DNA from: Flavobacterium sp. M31R6
GTDB lineage: Bacteria > Bacteroidota > Bacteroidia > Flavobacteriales > Flavobacteriaceae
Reading direction: 5' to 3'
Length of the DNA stretch: 64,000 nt
Assembly: GCF_013284035.1 (NCBI RefSeq)
Contig: NZ_CP054141.1
Coordinates: 124,001 to 188,000, forward strand
In this document: positions 35,639 to 43,945 of the stretch, piece by piece
How the letters are laid out: the number at the start of each line of letters is the position of its first letter
Position numbering within the stretch: the first letter of the stretch is position 1
Notes under the pieces: generated by a model
Databases searched by the model: none
What the model saw: the letters and a program-made list of their open reading frames with translations, nothing else
Told to the model about the DNA's origin: nothing
Translations under genes and position numbers: made by a program

Positions 35639-36408
35639 TTCTCGAAAATAGTATCAAGATGATATTCTAAAAATTCTTTTCTTGGCAAATATTTTATTCC
35701 ATCAATAATTCTTTGATTTTCAATCGTAGCAAAATGACTTTGATAAAACGAAGTCTCCTTTTTCTTTTTTATGCCAGTTGACAATATCACTTGGTAGTTT
35801 GAATTTATACCAATCAATCCTTTATCGAATGCTTTGTCGTAAAGGGCAGAAAGACAAATTCCGTTTTCAGGATTTAGTCTTTCGTTTTCATTTTTTGACC
35901 AAGGAACAATATGGCTTGCCAATAATAATTCAGGAATATCAATTCCAGTAATGGCGCATTTGGTGGTGTAATTAGTTAAAACCATTTGCCTGAAAACAGA
36001 TTGGTTCACTCTAGTTTTTACTTCTCGAATCACGTTTTCTCCTTTTAGTCCTTTTAAGTCGAAAAGAATTTCTTGATATTTGTTTTCTATTGAAGTATTT
36101 TCTTTTTGAGCCAGAATTTGTTCACTTAGAAAAACTAATTCTTCTTGATTATGAAAGAATTCGTCCCAAATTGGTTTTACTTGATTCATCCCTCCTTTTA
36201 AACCTCCAACTCCTCTTTGTTGATGATATGGATCTATACTTGCAAAATTTCCTAATCGCATTCCAATCGAACTCGGTGTTCTTCCTAAAATATTTGCCAA
36301 AGCAATAACTTTTGGATTACCCTTATGTGTTTTCCCAAATTCAATTTTTAAATACAAATTAAAAGCAAGTATTAATTCTTCTCGAGTCCAAAGATTTTTT
36401 TGTGCCAT
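35635..36408 (-). CDS. HNH endonuclease with N-terminal DNA-binding-like domain
   Basis: A 257-residue protein. Residues 1-60 look like a Myb/SANT-like or helix-turn-helix segment (WTREELILAFNLYLKIEFGK, then IALANILGRTPSSIGMRL). The C-terminal HNH fold has LASHIVPWSKNENERLNPEN and GICLSALYDKAFDKGLIGI, with CAITGIDIPELLLA before it. It resembles the HNH restriction-type nucleases that occur as accessory genes. Operon with the 153-residue partner; no methyltransferase is adjacent. Confidence 0.8.
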   Translation of the reverse strand: MAQKNLWTREELILAFNLYLKIEFGKTHKGNPKVIALANILGRTPSSIGMRLGNFASIDPYHQQRGVGGLKGGMNQVKPIWDEFFHNQEELVFLSEQILAQKENTSIENKYQEILFDLKGLKGENVIREVKTRVNQSVFRQMVLTNYTTKCAITGIDIPELLLASHIVPWSKNENERLNPENGICLSALYDKAFDKGLIGINSNYQVILSTGIKKKKETSFYQSHFATIENQRIIDGIKYLPRKEFLEYHLDTIFEK

Positions 36409-36540
36409 ATTGTTATTTAATCGGTTATAAACAAATATAAATCTTTATACTCATAGTTTATAAAAATAGTTTTGCGAGGACAATTGACCTGCTTACAATT
36501 GTCCTCATTCATAATTAGTTTTCAACGTGTTTTCAGACCA

Positions 36541-36571
36541 AAAAAAACGCCAATCTTTCGACTGGCGTTTT
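36541..36571 (-). terminator. terminator of the DUF1016 gene (repeat copy 1)
   Basis: AAAACGCCA and TGGCGTTTT flank ATCTTTCGAC. The same 30 bp recurs at 37698-37727 on the other side of the DUF1016 gene. Confidence 0.75.
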
Positions 36572-36594
36572 AATACATATTACTCTTTTTATAG

Positions 36595-37602
36595 TTATTC
36601 TTTTGTTTCGTCAAAATTTTCTAGCTCTTTATTGACTTCATCTAATAGTTGTTGCTCCGTAGGCAAATACAATTCGTATTGACTCGCCACTATGGTTTTA
36701 TTATTTTCGGGCAAAGTAAATTTCACAACACCATCATTTTTTGTGGCACATAGTAAAATTCCAATTGTTGGATTTTCGTGAGCCAGCTTTTCCATCCGAT
36801 CATAATAGTTTACATACATCTGCAATTGCCCTATATCCTGATGCGTGAGTTTATCTGTTTTGATTTCGACGATTACAAAACATTGCAAAAGTCTATTGTA
36901 TAAAACTAAGTCTGTAAAAAATTCATCACCCTCAATGTGAATCCTTTTTTGTCTTGCCACAAATGAAAAACCGTTACCCATTTCTAATAAAAACTCCTGT
37001 AAATGGGTTATTATGGCTTGCTCCAAATCTTTTTCGTAGTAAGAAGCTTCCCGTTTTAAGTCTAAAAACTCTAAAAACATGGGGTCTTTTATAATCTCTT
37101 TAGCATCCGAAGGCAGTTTTTCGTTTTTGGCCACGGCAAGCACACTTTCTTTATCGTTGCTTATCAAAAGGCGTTCCCAAAGATTACTGCAAATTTGGCG
37201 TTCGAGTTGTCTTGATGTCCAATTGTTCTTAACGCTTTCGGCACTATAAAAATCTCTTTTGTCTTGATTATCAATAGAAATAAGTAATTTATACTGCGTC
37301 CAACTCAATTGCGTCCGCAGTGCGGACGCAATTGGATAAGTACGATAAAACTGTCGATACCGTTCTAATTGTCTAACCGAAAAACCACTTCCATAATCTG
37401 GCTGTAATTGTTTGGATAGAAATTTAATCAAATATGCCCCGTAATCCGCTCTGTCTTTCCCTTGTTGTTCTTCCTCAAAAATACGTCGTCCAATATGCCA
37501 ATACATGATCGTACGCTCATTATCAACAGCCCTAACGGCTTTGTCTTTCGCATTTGCTATTATTGCTTTTATGTCAGGAATTATAGATTGATTCTTTATC
37601 AT
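36595..37602 (-). CDS. YhcG/DUF1016 PDDEXK nuclease-family protein
   Basis: A 335-residue protein. The N-terminal DUF1016_N helical domain (MYWHIGRRIFEEEQQGKDRA, LERYRQFYRTYPI, SWTQYKLLISI) is followed by the PDDEXK-like C-terminal half. There LVLYNRLLQCFVIVEIKTDK supplies the D...(E)xK catalytic core and QMYVNYYD follows. The family is linked to phage defence and to restriction-modification neighbours, but the precise role is not settled. Single gene framed by two identical terminators; contains a 29-bp DNA palindrome (37306-37334). Confidence 0.85.
   Translation of the reverse strand: MIKNQSIIPDIKAIIANAKDKAVRAVDNERTIMYWHIGRRIFEEEQQGKDRADYGAYLIKFLSKQLQPDYGSGFSVRQLERYRQFYRTYPIASALRTQLSWTQYKLLISIDNQDKRDFYSAESVKNNWTSRQLERQICSNLWERLLISNDKESVLAVAKNEKLPSDAKEIIKDPMFLEFLDLKREASYYEKDLEQAIITHLQEFLLEMGNGFSFVARQKRIHIEGDEFFTDLVLYNRLLQCFVIVEIKTDKLTHQDIGQLQMYVNYYDRMEKLAHENPTIGILLCATKNDGVVKFTLPENNKTIVASQYELYLPTEQQLLDEVNKELENFDETKE
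37306..37334. repeat. perfect 14-bp-arm palindrome inside the DUF1016 gene
   Basis: CAATTGCGTCCGCA (37306-37319) and TGCGGACGCAATTG (37321-37334) with one central G. GC-rich relative to the gene. It encodes part of YPIASALRTQLSW. Confidence 0.7.
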
Positions 37603-37697
37603 TTAGAGTGAATTTATTTACAATAATACAGAAAAAATTTATAAAACATAAAATAATTGCTTCTCTTTAAACAAATTACAAATGAATACCCATCAAC

Positions 37698-37727
37698 AAA
37701 AAACGCCAATCTTTCGACTGGCGTTTT
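37698..37727 (-). terminator. terminator of the thrE genes (repeat copy 2)
   Basis: Identical over 30 bp to the terminator at 36542-36571: A-run, CGCCA, ATCTTTCGAC, TGGCG, T-run. It lies between the end of the exporter gene (37748) and the start of the DUF1016 gene. Confidence 0.75.
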
Positions 37728-37747
37728 GGGTTCACAAAAGGCTTATT

Positions 37748-38269
37748 TTAAATTTCTTCTTCTAAGTTTTCGAGTTGTTTTTCTAAAACTTTATCCGCTT
37801 TGATTCGCTTCACGGTTTCCTTACGGGTGATGAGTAGCGGGATGGCGACCCCTGCGGCCAAAGCCAAGATGATAAAACAAGCTGAAAGACCGTTCTTGAC
37901 GGTTTCAAAAAAGAGTTTGGTATAGACATCCGGATCTTGTTCGGCAGTTAATTTCATTACTCCTACCATGGCTTTGTAGGCAAAAAATCCTGGTATCATA
38001 GGGATCAATGCCGGAAGCGCAAAAGTCATGGGTGGCGCTTTGCGATAGTGTGCCGCCAATACACTAGAAAAACCGATAAGGCTCGCACCGCATAAAGCCG
38101 CGAAAACCAACCCAACTTCGAGTGATATTAAATAAAATTTGAGCAATCCGCCCAAGGCTGCGATGATGTATATAACTCCTAAAGTACGGCGAGGCACATT
38201 GAACAAAACGGCAAAACCGATACCTGCACAACCCAACCATATTCCTTTTTCTAATAATGCAAAATCCAT
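37748..38269 (-). CDS. threonine/serine exporter, DUF3815 (ThrE C-terminal type) subunit
   Basis: A 173-residue membrane protein with about four helices. Typical text: KGIWLGCAGIGFAVLFNVPR, SVLAAHYRKAPPMTFALPAL and IPMIPGFFAYKAMVGVMKL. It is the ThrB-like half of the split ThrE exporter, starting one base after the upstream partner gene ends. Together they would export threonine or serine across the inner membrane. In other bacteria the two halves are fused. Confidence 0.82.
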   Translation of the reverse strand: MDFALLEKGIWLGCAGIGFAVLFNVPRRTLGVIYIIAALGGLLKFYLISLEVGLVFAALCGASLIGFSSVLAAHYRKAPPMTFALPALIPMIPGFFAYKAMVGVMKLTAEQDPDVYTKLFFETVKNGLSACFIILALAAGVAIPLLITRKETVKRIKADKVLEKQLENLEEEI

Positions 38270-38270
38270 T

Positions 38271-39044
38271 TTAGTGTAAATTAAAAATTAATAATGAAAC
38301 CATCAATCCCAAAGCAATGGCAAAGGCGATGACCAAAACATTTACGCCTCTGGTGGTTCCGTTTAATATATTTCCGTCAATCAGGTCCGAGAAGGAATTG
38401 ATCATAGGTACGCCGGGAATTAAAAACAACACCGAAGTGGATAAGGCATGTATAAATTCTCCTTCGGGATTTAGAAACGAATAGAGCCCTACCAAGAAAG
38501 AAGAGGTTAAGGCCGCAAAGAAAATGCATACATAAAAATTGAATTTGAGTTTCATGGTTTCCTGTCTCACAAAAAGCCCCAAGAAACTTCCGGAAAAGCA
38601 AAGTATCATTTCGATTAATCCACCACCGAACAATCTACAAAAGGAAGCTCCTGCCAAGGCCACCAAAAACAAAACTGCAAACCTTGGATATAATGGTTTT
38701 CGGTCTAGCAATTTCATTTCTTTATTGATGCGCTCCACGGACCATTTTTCTTCCACAATTTTCCAACTCATCGTACTGATATCCGAAATGAGATTAAAAT
38801 TGAGGTGCATATTCGGCACCCATTTTACACTGGTAAACGTTTTGATATTGTCTTTATAGGTTAAAGTAATCATCAAAGCATGATTGGTAATCATTAAATC
38901 CGAATCGCAGCAAAAAGCACCTGCTATTCTGCTAATGGTGACTTTGACACGTTCGGTATTGGCTCCTGAAACCATGAGTAAGGAACCTATTTCCAGGAGC
39001 ATTTCTCCCAGTTCATATTTGTTTGGTTTTGCAACTAATTCCAT
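38271..39044 (-). CDS. threonine/serine exporter, DUF1212 (ThrE N-terminal type) subunit
   Basis: A 257-residue protein. The soluble N-terminal part is GEMLLEIGSLLMVSGANTER with VKVTISRIA, the classical DUF1212 motif. Five hydrophobic helices follow, including FLIPGVPMINSFSDLIDGN, which contains the conserved P-GxP turn. First gene of the split ThrE pair. The start is the ATG at 39042-39044. Confidence 0.85.
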   Translation of the reverse strand: MELVAKPNKYELGEMLLEIGSLLMVSGANTERVKVTISRIAGAFCCDSDLMITNHALMITLTYKDNIKTFTSVKWVPNMHLNFNLISDISTMSWKIVEEKWSVERINKEMKLLDRKPLYPRFAVLFLVALAGASFCRLFGGGLIEMILCFSGSFLGLFVRQETMKLKFNFYVCIFFAALTSSFLVGLYSFLNPEGEFIHALSTSVLFLIPGVPMINSFSDLIDGNILNGTTRGVNVLVIAFAIALGLMVSLLIFNLH

Positions 39045-39403
39045 ATAAATGCGGTTGTTAATTTTACTCTCAAATTTAAGGATTTAACCCCTTAAAAAGA
39101 CTGATTTATAACCCTAAAACCTTAATTTATTTGGAGAATAAATAACAAGTGATTTCTATCGATTTCGCTTATGGTTAAGGGCAAAAAAAGTATCAAAAAT
39201 GGAGTTGGTTTGATGTTTTTGGAGCTACTATTTGGTTTTTTGGAGGCTTTTTTACGAGTTATAAAACACAAAAAACGTCAGACTGACGACTGATGTTTAC
39301 CAAAAGCGTATTTTTTTGGGTGTTATTTTATCTAATTATTGCTTTTTTTAGGGTTAAAAGAGGATATTTTAATCTTTTGGATAAATAAAATCTTCTTATG
39401 AAA
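39045..39403. other. intergenic region upstream of thrE
   Basis: No gene. A short palindrome, CGTCAGACTGACG, lies near 39276-39288 and could end a transcript. The rest is AT-rich and featureless to me up to the structured element at 39404. Confidence 0.4.
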
Positions 39404-39560
39404 AGGGATGCCCTAGCCCTGATGGAAGCGAAAAGCCTTTTGAAATAAAATGCCCTTTTTCTTGAATAAAAAGAGCGACCAGCGGAAGTTCCTTTTTATT
39501 CTTAGAAAAAGGGCGTTTTATGAAAAAGCTTGCAGCGTACAGCAGGATCAAGCTCCTTAT
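39404..39560 (+). ncRNA. structured dispersed element, copy A (candidate non-coding RNA)
   Basis: The 5' part TAGCCCTGATGGAAGCG and 3' part TTGCAGCGTACAGCAGGA flank a long hairpin. In that hairpin 39447-39473 (TGCCCTTTTTCTTGAATAAA) folds back on 39492-39518 (CTTTTTATTCTTAGAAAAAG). Diverged copies with the same ends and different inner hairpins are at 54251-54334 and 62519-62664 on the minus strand. No coding potential. Whether it is an RNA, a mobile repeat or both is unknown. Confidence 0.5.
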
Positions 39561-39564
39561 TAAA

Positions 39565-41694
39565 CTATGGATTACTTATTGTTGACAATGTTGTAAATCC
39601 CATATTATAGAGTGTGAAAGCTTGGATGTCGCAGATTTCCTGAATGGTTGCTGCGAGTGATTTTCCGGCGCCGTGGCCTGCGTTGATATCGATTCGGATT
39701 AAAACGGGATTGGTTCCTGTTTGTTTTTCCTGCAACTCGGCAGCAAATTTAAAGCTGTGTGCTGGAACTACCCTGTCGTCGTGATCGCCCGTGGTGACCA
39801 GAGTGGCGGGATATTGAACTCCTGGTTTCACATTTTGAACTGGGGAATACGATTTTAGGTACTCAAACATTTCCTTGCTGTCTGCCGAGGTTCCATAATC
39901 GAAAGCCCAACCGGCTCCAGAGGTAAAGGTATGGTAGCGCAACATGTCCATCACGCCCACGGCCGGCAAAGCGACTTTCATCAAATCGGGACGCTGTGTC
40001 ATGGTAGCGCCTACCAATAATCCGCCATTGGATCCGCCACGGATGGCAAGATAATTAGGAGAGGTATAGTTTTGTGCAATCAGGTATTCGGCTGCAGCTA
40101 TGAAATCATCAAAGACGTTTTGTTTTTGTGTTTTGGTTCCTGCATCGTGCCATTTTTTGCCATATTCTCCACCTCCACGCAGGTTGGCGACTGCATAGAT
40201 ACCGCCATTTTCCATCCAAACGGCATTCGAAATACCAAAGCTTGGCGTCAGGCTAATGTTGAACCCGCCGTATCCATAAAGAATGGTTGGGTTGTTTCCA
40301 TCGAGTTTCAGTCCTTTTTTGTGGGTGATTATCATTGGGACTTTGGTTCCGTCTTTGGAAGTATAAAACACTTGGGTAGAAACATAATCCTCGCTTTTGA
40401 AATCTACTTTCGGCTGATCATACACTGTAGATTTTCCGGCTTTTGGCTCAAAAGAATAAATAGTTCCCGGTGTAATATAATTGGTAAAAGAATAATAAAG
40501 TATTTTCTCTTCTTTCTTGCTTCCAAATCCAGTGGCTGTTCCTAATCCCGGTAATTCAATTTCGCGCACTAATTTACCCGAGTAATCGTATTGCTTCACA
40601 ATCGATACGGCATCTTTCATATAATTGGCGAAGAAATAACCAGCTCCTGTTGTTGGTGTCAACACATTTTCGGTTTCAGGGATAACATCTTTCCAGTTCT
40701 CTGGTTTTGGATTGCTAATATCAACACTCACAATGCGTTTGTTGGGTGCGTTTAAGTCGGTTTCTATAAATAATTTTCCGCCTTCGTTTTCTATGATGTT
40801 GTTGTCACTGTTAAAATTATCCACAATCGTTATAATAGGACTGTTGGGTTTGGTCAAATCCTGAATATACAATTCGTTTCCGTAAGTGGAATTGGCAGCC
40901 GTAATCACTAAATAATGGTTGTCCTCGGTTACACTTCCGCCTACATAACGACGTTTTTGGTCTGCGCCAAAAATGACTTGATCGTCTTTTTGTGCCGTTC
41001 CTAATTTATGGTAATACAATTTATGTTGGTCGGTTTTGGCTGATAGTTCGCTTCCCTCTGGCTTGTCATAACTGGAATAGTAGAATCCTTCGTTTCCTTT
41101 CCAAGATACTCCGCTAAATTTAATATCAACCAAGGTGTCTTCCAATTTCTTGAAGTTGTTGACATCCATCAAGATTACTTTTCGCCAGTCACTTCCACCT
41201 TCGGAAATGGAATAGGCTACTTTCGAACCGTCTTTAGAGAAATCAACTCCTCCTAATGAAGTTGTTCCTAGTTTTGAAAATGTATTTGGATCAAGGAAAA
41301 CTTCTTCCTTGCCTTTGGAATCTTTACGATACAAAACAGCTTGATTTTGTAATCCGTTGTTTTTGTAATAATAAATAAAATTTCCTTCCTTGAATGGAGC
41401 GCTTATTTTTTCGTAATTCCACAATTTTTCGAGCCTCGCTTTTAATGCGTCCCTAAAAGGAATTTGCGATAGATAATCGTAGGTCACTTTGTTCTGTTCT
41501 TTCACCCAAGCACCTGTTTCCGCCGATTTGTCGTCTTCGAGCCAACGGTAGGGATCGCTTACTTTGGCATCGAAATAAACATCAACCGTTTCCCCTTTTG
41601 CAGTTTTGGGATAAGTTATTGGAGTTGGTTTTTGGTTTTGCCCCAAAGAAGCCAATGAAGAAGATACAGCCATCAGAAATAGGATTTTTTTCAT
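39565..41694 (-). CDS. prolyl oligopeptidase (S9A), exported
   Basis: A 709-residue proline-specific endopeptidase of the Elizabethkingia (Flavobacterium) meningosepticum type. Signal peptide [19 protein letters not shown]. The N-terminal beta-propeller starts [18 protein letters not shown]. The C-terminal alpha/beta hydrolase has S555 in [10 protein letters not shown]640 in GDHDDRVVP and H674 in INAGHGAG. Located in the periplasm, cleaving short peptides. Monocistronic. Confidence 0.93.
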   Translation of the reverse strand: MKKILFLMAVSSSLASLGQNQKPTPITYPKTAKGETVDVYFDAKVSDPYRWLEDDKSAETGAWVKEQNKVTYDYLSQIPFRDALKARLEKLWNYEKISAPFKEGNFIYYYKNNGLQNQAVLYRKDSKGKEEVFLDPNTFSKLGTTSLGGVDFSKDGSKVAYSISEGGSDWRKVILMDVNNFKKLEDTLVDIKFSGVSWKGNEGFYYSSYDKPEGSELSAKTDQHKLYYHKLGTAQKDDQVIFGADQKRRYVGGSVTEDNHYLVITAANSTYGNELYIQDLTKPNSPIITIVDNFNSDNNIIENEGGKLFIETDLNAPNKRIVSVDISNPKPENWKDVIPETENVLTPTTGAGYFFANYMKDAVSIVKQYDYSGKLVREIELPGLGTATGFGSKKEEKILYYSFTNYITPGTIYSFEPKAGKSTVYDQPKVDFKSEDYVSTQVFYTSKDGTKVPMIITHKKGLKLDGNNPTILYGYGGFNISLTPSFGISNAVWMENGGIYAVANLRGGGEYGKKWHDAGTKTQKQNVFDDFIAAAEYLIAQNYTSPNYLAIRGGSNGGLLVGATMTQRPDLMKVALPAVGVMDMLRYHTFTSGAGWAFDYGTSADSKEMFEYLKSYSPVQNVKPGVQYPATLVTTGDHDDRVVPAHSFKFAAELQEKQTGTNPVLIRIDINAGHGAGKSLAATIQEICDIQAFTLYNMGFTTLSTISNP

Positions 41695-41785
41695 AAATTA
41701 TTAGGTTAAGTACCTAACAAAAATAGGGAAAGTTTTTTCAGAACAAGACATAAAAAAAACCCAAACAATGTTTGGGTTTGATATG

Positions 41786-41859
41786 TGGAGAATATCGGAT
41801 TCGAACCGACCACCTCTTGCCTGCCAGGCAAGCGCTCTAGCCAAATGAGCTAATCCCCC
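41786..41859 (-). tRNA. tRNA-Ala (anticodon GGC)
   Basis: The minus strand reads GGGGGATTAGCTCATTTGGC, then the anticodon arm CTTGC-CTGGCAG-GCAAG with GGC at positions 34-36, and the T arm GTCGGTTCGAATCCGAT. The acceptor stem contains G3:U70, the tRNA-Ala identity pair. Discriminator A; CCA is not encoded. 74 bases, isolated between prolyl oligopeptidase and an enoyl-CoA hydratase gene. Confidence 0.95.
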
Positions 41860-41985
41860 AACGATGCCGCAAATATAACATATAATTATAGGAATATGCA
41901 AATTTCAAAAAGACTATTCTTTAAATCCAAAAAAAATAACATTTTGCTTCGGTTACTTTTTTAACTTTACATCAAAATACACCTT

Positions 41986-42744
41986 ATGCTTACACCTGAT
42001 AAAAACGGAACACTCTTAACAACCATAGAAAACAAAATCGCTACGGTGCAGTTTGGTCATCCCGCTAGTAACTCTTTCCCCAGAGTATTGTTGGATCGAT
42101 TGACCAATGAACTTACTTTTTTGAGTGATAATCCCGAAATTTCAGTAATTATTTTAAAAAGCGAAGGTGCCGGGGCTTTTTGTGCGGGCGCTTCCTTTGA
42201 TGAATTGCTGGCAGTAAGTACTCTTGATGAAGGTACTCGTTTTTTTTCTGGATTTGCCAATTTGATTAATTCCATGCGCTCTTGCAAAAAAATAATTATA
42301 GGACGCATTCAAGGAAAAGCTGTAGGCGGCGGTGTTGGCATTATTGCAGCTTGTGACTATGTAATTGCAACCCAAGAAAGTGCTGTCAAATTATCAGAAT
42401 TGGCAATTGGAATTGGCCCATTTGTGATAGAACCTGCCGTAAGCAGAAAAATTGGAAAAACAGCAATGTCCGAAATGACTTTGGCCGCACACGAATGGAA
42501 AGCCGCATCCTGGGCTCACCAAAAAGGATTATATGCCAAAGTAATGGAAACTCAGGAAGAACTGGACCTTGAAATAACCGCTTTCTCTAAAAAATTATCC
42601 CATTACAATCCAGAAGCACTTGCCGAAATGAAAAAAGTCTTTTGGGAAGGAACTGCACATTGGGATAAACTTTTAAAGGAAAGAGCAGCCATTTCCGGTA
42701 GACTAGTCTTATCCGATTTTACAAAAAACGCTTTAATTAAATAA
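41986..42744 (+). CDS. enoyl-CoA hydratase/isomerase family protein
   Basis: A 252-residue crotonase-fold protein. The oxyanion-hole strand AGAFCAGASFDELLAVS and GRIQGKAVGGGVGIIAACDY are typical. The catalytic Glu pair of true hydratases is not clearly in place: ELAIGIGPFVIEPAVSRKIG has Gly where hydratases usually have Glu. The activity is therefore uncertain. It lies 2 bp before the small membrane-protein gene. Confidence 0.82.
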   Translation: MLTPDKNGTLLTTIENKIATVQFGHPASNSFPRVLLDRLTNELTFLSDNPEISVIILKSEGAGAFCAGASFDELLAVSTLDEGTRFFSGFANLINSMRSCKKIIIGRIQGKAVGGGVGIIAACDYVIATQESAVKLSELAIGIGPFVIEPAVSRKIGKTAMSEMTLAAHEWKAASWAHQKGLYAKVMETQEELDLEITAFSKKLSHYNPEALAEMKKVFWEGTAHWDKLLKERAAISGRLVLSDFTKNALIK

Positions 42745-42746
42745 CA

Positions 42747-42917
42747 ATGACTGCTTTCATTTTACTCCTTCAAAAGGTAAACATTAACGAAAAAATTAAA
42801 AATGCTCCCAATGATGGCTATCAAATTGGTGTTCTTATTGGTTCCTATCTGCCTTTTGTTATATTGGTTTTATTAGCCTATTGGACTTACACTCGAGCCA
42901 AAAACAGAAAAGAGTAA
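42747..42917 (+). CDS. small single-span membrane protein, unrecognised
   Basis: 56 residues starting MTAFILLLQKVNINEKIKNA, one strong transmembrane segment (YQIGVLIGSYLPFVILVLLA), then a basic tail YTRAKNRKE. ATG 42747 lies directly after the preceding stop, and the stop at 42915 is 5 bp before the probable TTG start of the next gene. This tight packing supports a real gene in an operon. Family unknown. Confidence 0.6.
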   Translation: MTAFILLLQKVNINEKIKNAPNDGYQIGVLIGSYLPFVILVLLAYWTYTRAKNRKE

Positions 42918-42922
42918 CCCCT

Positions 42923-43945
42923 TTGAAAAACAATTTCTCTTTGAAAAAAATAATTCTTTTTGGCGTTATCCTCTGTCTCTTTATTTCCTGCCAACAACAG
43001 GAGAAGCCTACAATCTCTTTTTATTATTGGAAGACCATTTTTAGGCTTTCGCCAAAAGAAAAAAACACCTTGACTACAAACGAGGTTAAGAGACTTTACA
43101 TTCGGTATTTTGATATTGACTTAAGTCCACAAACTCAAAAACCATTTCCAAGGACTCCTATTCGTTTTGAGAATACAACTTCTGGTTATGAAATCATTCC
43201 CGTTGTGTATATCAAAAATAAGGTGATGCTCGACAAGAAATTAAATGTGTTGGATTTGGCTCAAAAAACAAATAGTTTCATTCAGCAAATCAACTTAAAA
43301 AACAATATTACCATTCAGGAAATCCAAATCGATTGTGATTGGACTCTTGAAAGCAAAGACAATTACTTGCGATTTATAGATGCTTTTAAGAAGATTTCCA
43401 ATAAAAAACTATCGGCAACCATTCGACTCCATCAGATAAAATATTTCAAGAAAACAAAAATCCCAAATGTAGACCGCGGCGTCCTTATGTACTACAATAT
43501 GGGTAAAATAGCCACCGATTCTTTAAATTCGATATACGATTTAAGCATTGCCAATCGTTATTTATCAAGTTTAAAAAACTATCCTTTACCTATAGATATT
43601 GCATTGCCTATTTATTCATGGGGAATTCACATAAGAGACGGTAAAATAATTGGTTTAAGAAACAAAATTAATGTCAAAAATCTAAAAAATAACAGTAGTT
43701 TTGTTCTTACAAAAAAGAATTGGTTTGTAGTTGCACATTCCGATTTTAAAGACGGTGTTTTTTACAAAAAAAATGACCAAATAAAAATAGAAACAATATC
43801 AGAAAATGATTTGCTTGAAATGGCAAATAACCTTGAAGAAAATACAGTTCAAAATCCAAAAGAAATTATCTTTTATGATCTTGACGAATTCAATTTAAAA
43901 AATTATGAAGAAGGACTTTTTGAAAAAATTATTGATTGCTTTTAG
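42923..43945 (+). CDS. lipoprotein with DUF3142-like (TIM-barrel-like) domain
   Basis: No ATG fits; the TTG at 42923 (LKNNFSLKKIILFGVILCLF, then ISC) gives a lipoprotein of 340 residues with lipobox FISC. The body contains IQEIQIDCDWTLESKDNYLR and GVLMYYNMGKIA, and a late IIFYDLDEF. These Asp-rich strands look like a glycoside-hydrolase-like barrel, resembling DUF3142; this assignment is tentative. It overlaps the next gene by 41 bp, so the pair is coupled. Confidence 0.6.
   Translation: MKNNFSLKKIILFGVILCLFISCQQQEKPTISFYYWKTIFRLSPKEKNTLTTNEVKRLYIRYFDIDLSPQTQKPFPRTPIRFENTTSGYEIIPVVYIKNKVMLDKKLNVLDLAQKTNSFIQQINLKNNITIQEIQIDCDWTLESKDNYLRFIDAFKKISNKKLSATIRLHQIKYFKKTKIPNVDRGVLMYYNMGKIATDSLNSIYDLSIANRYLSSLKNYPLPIDIALPIYSWGIHIRDGKIIGLRNKINVKNLKNNSSFVLTKKNWFVVAHSDFKDGVFYKKNDQIKIETISENDLLEMANNLEENTVQNPKEIIFYDLDEFNLKNYEEGLFEKIIDCF

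Noticed and set aside
41701..41901. 66-codon open frame on the minus strand
   Set aside because: It covers the tRNA-Ala gene; the tRNA structure explains the sequence.
42057..42308. Minus-strand open frame opposite the enoyl-CoA hydratase gene
   Set aside because: Antisense shadow of a gene with clear crotonase motifs.
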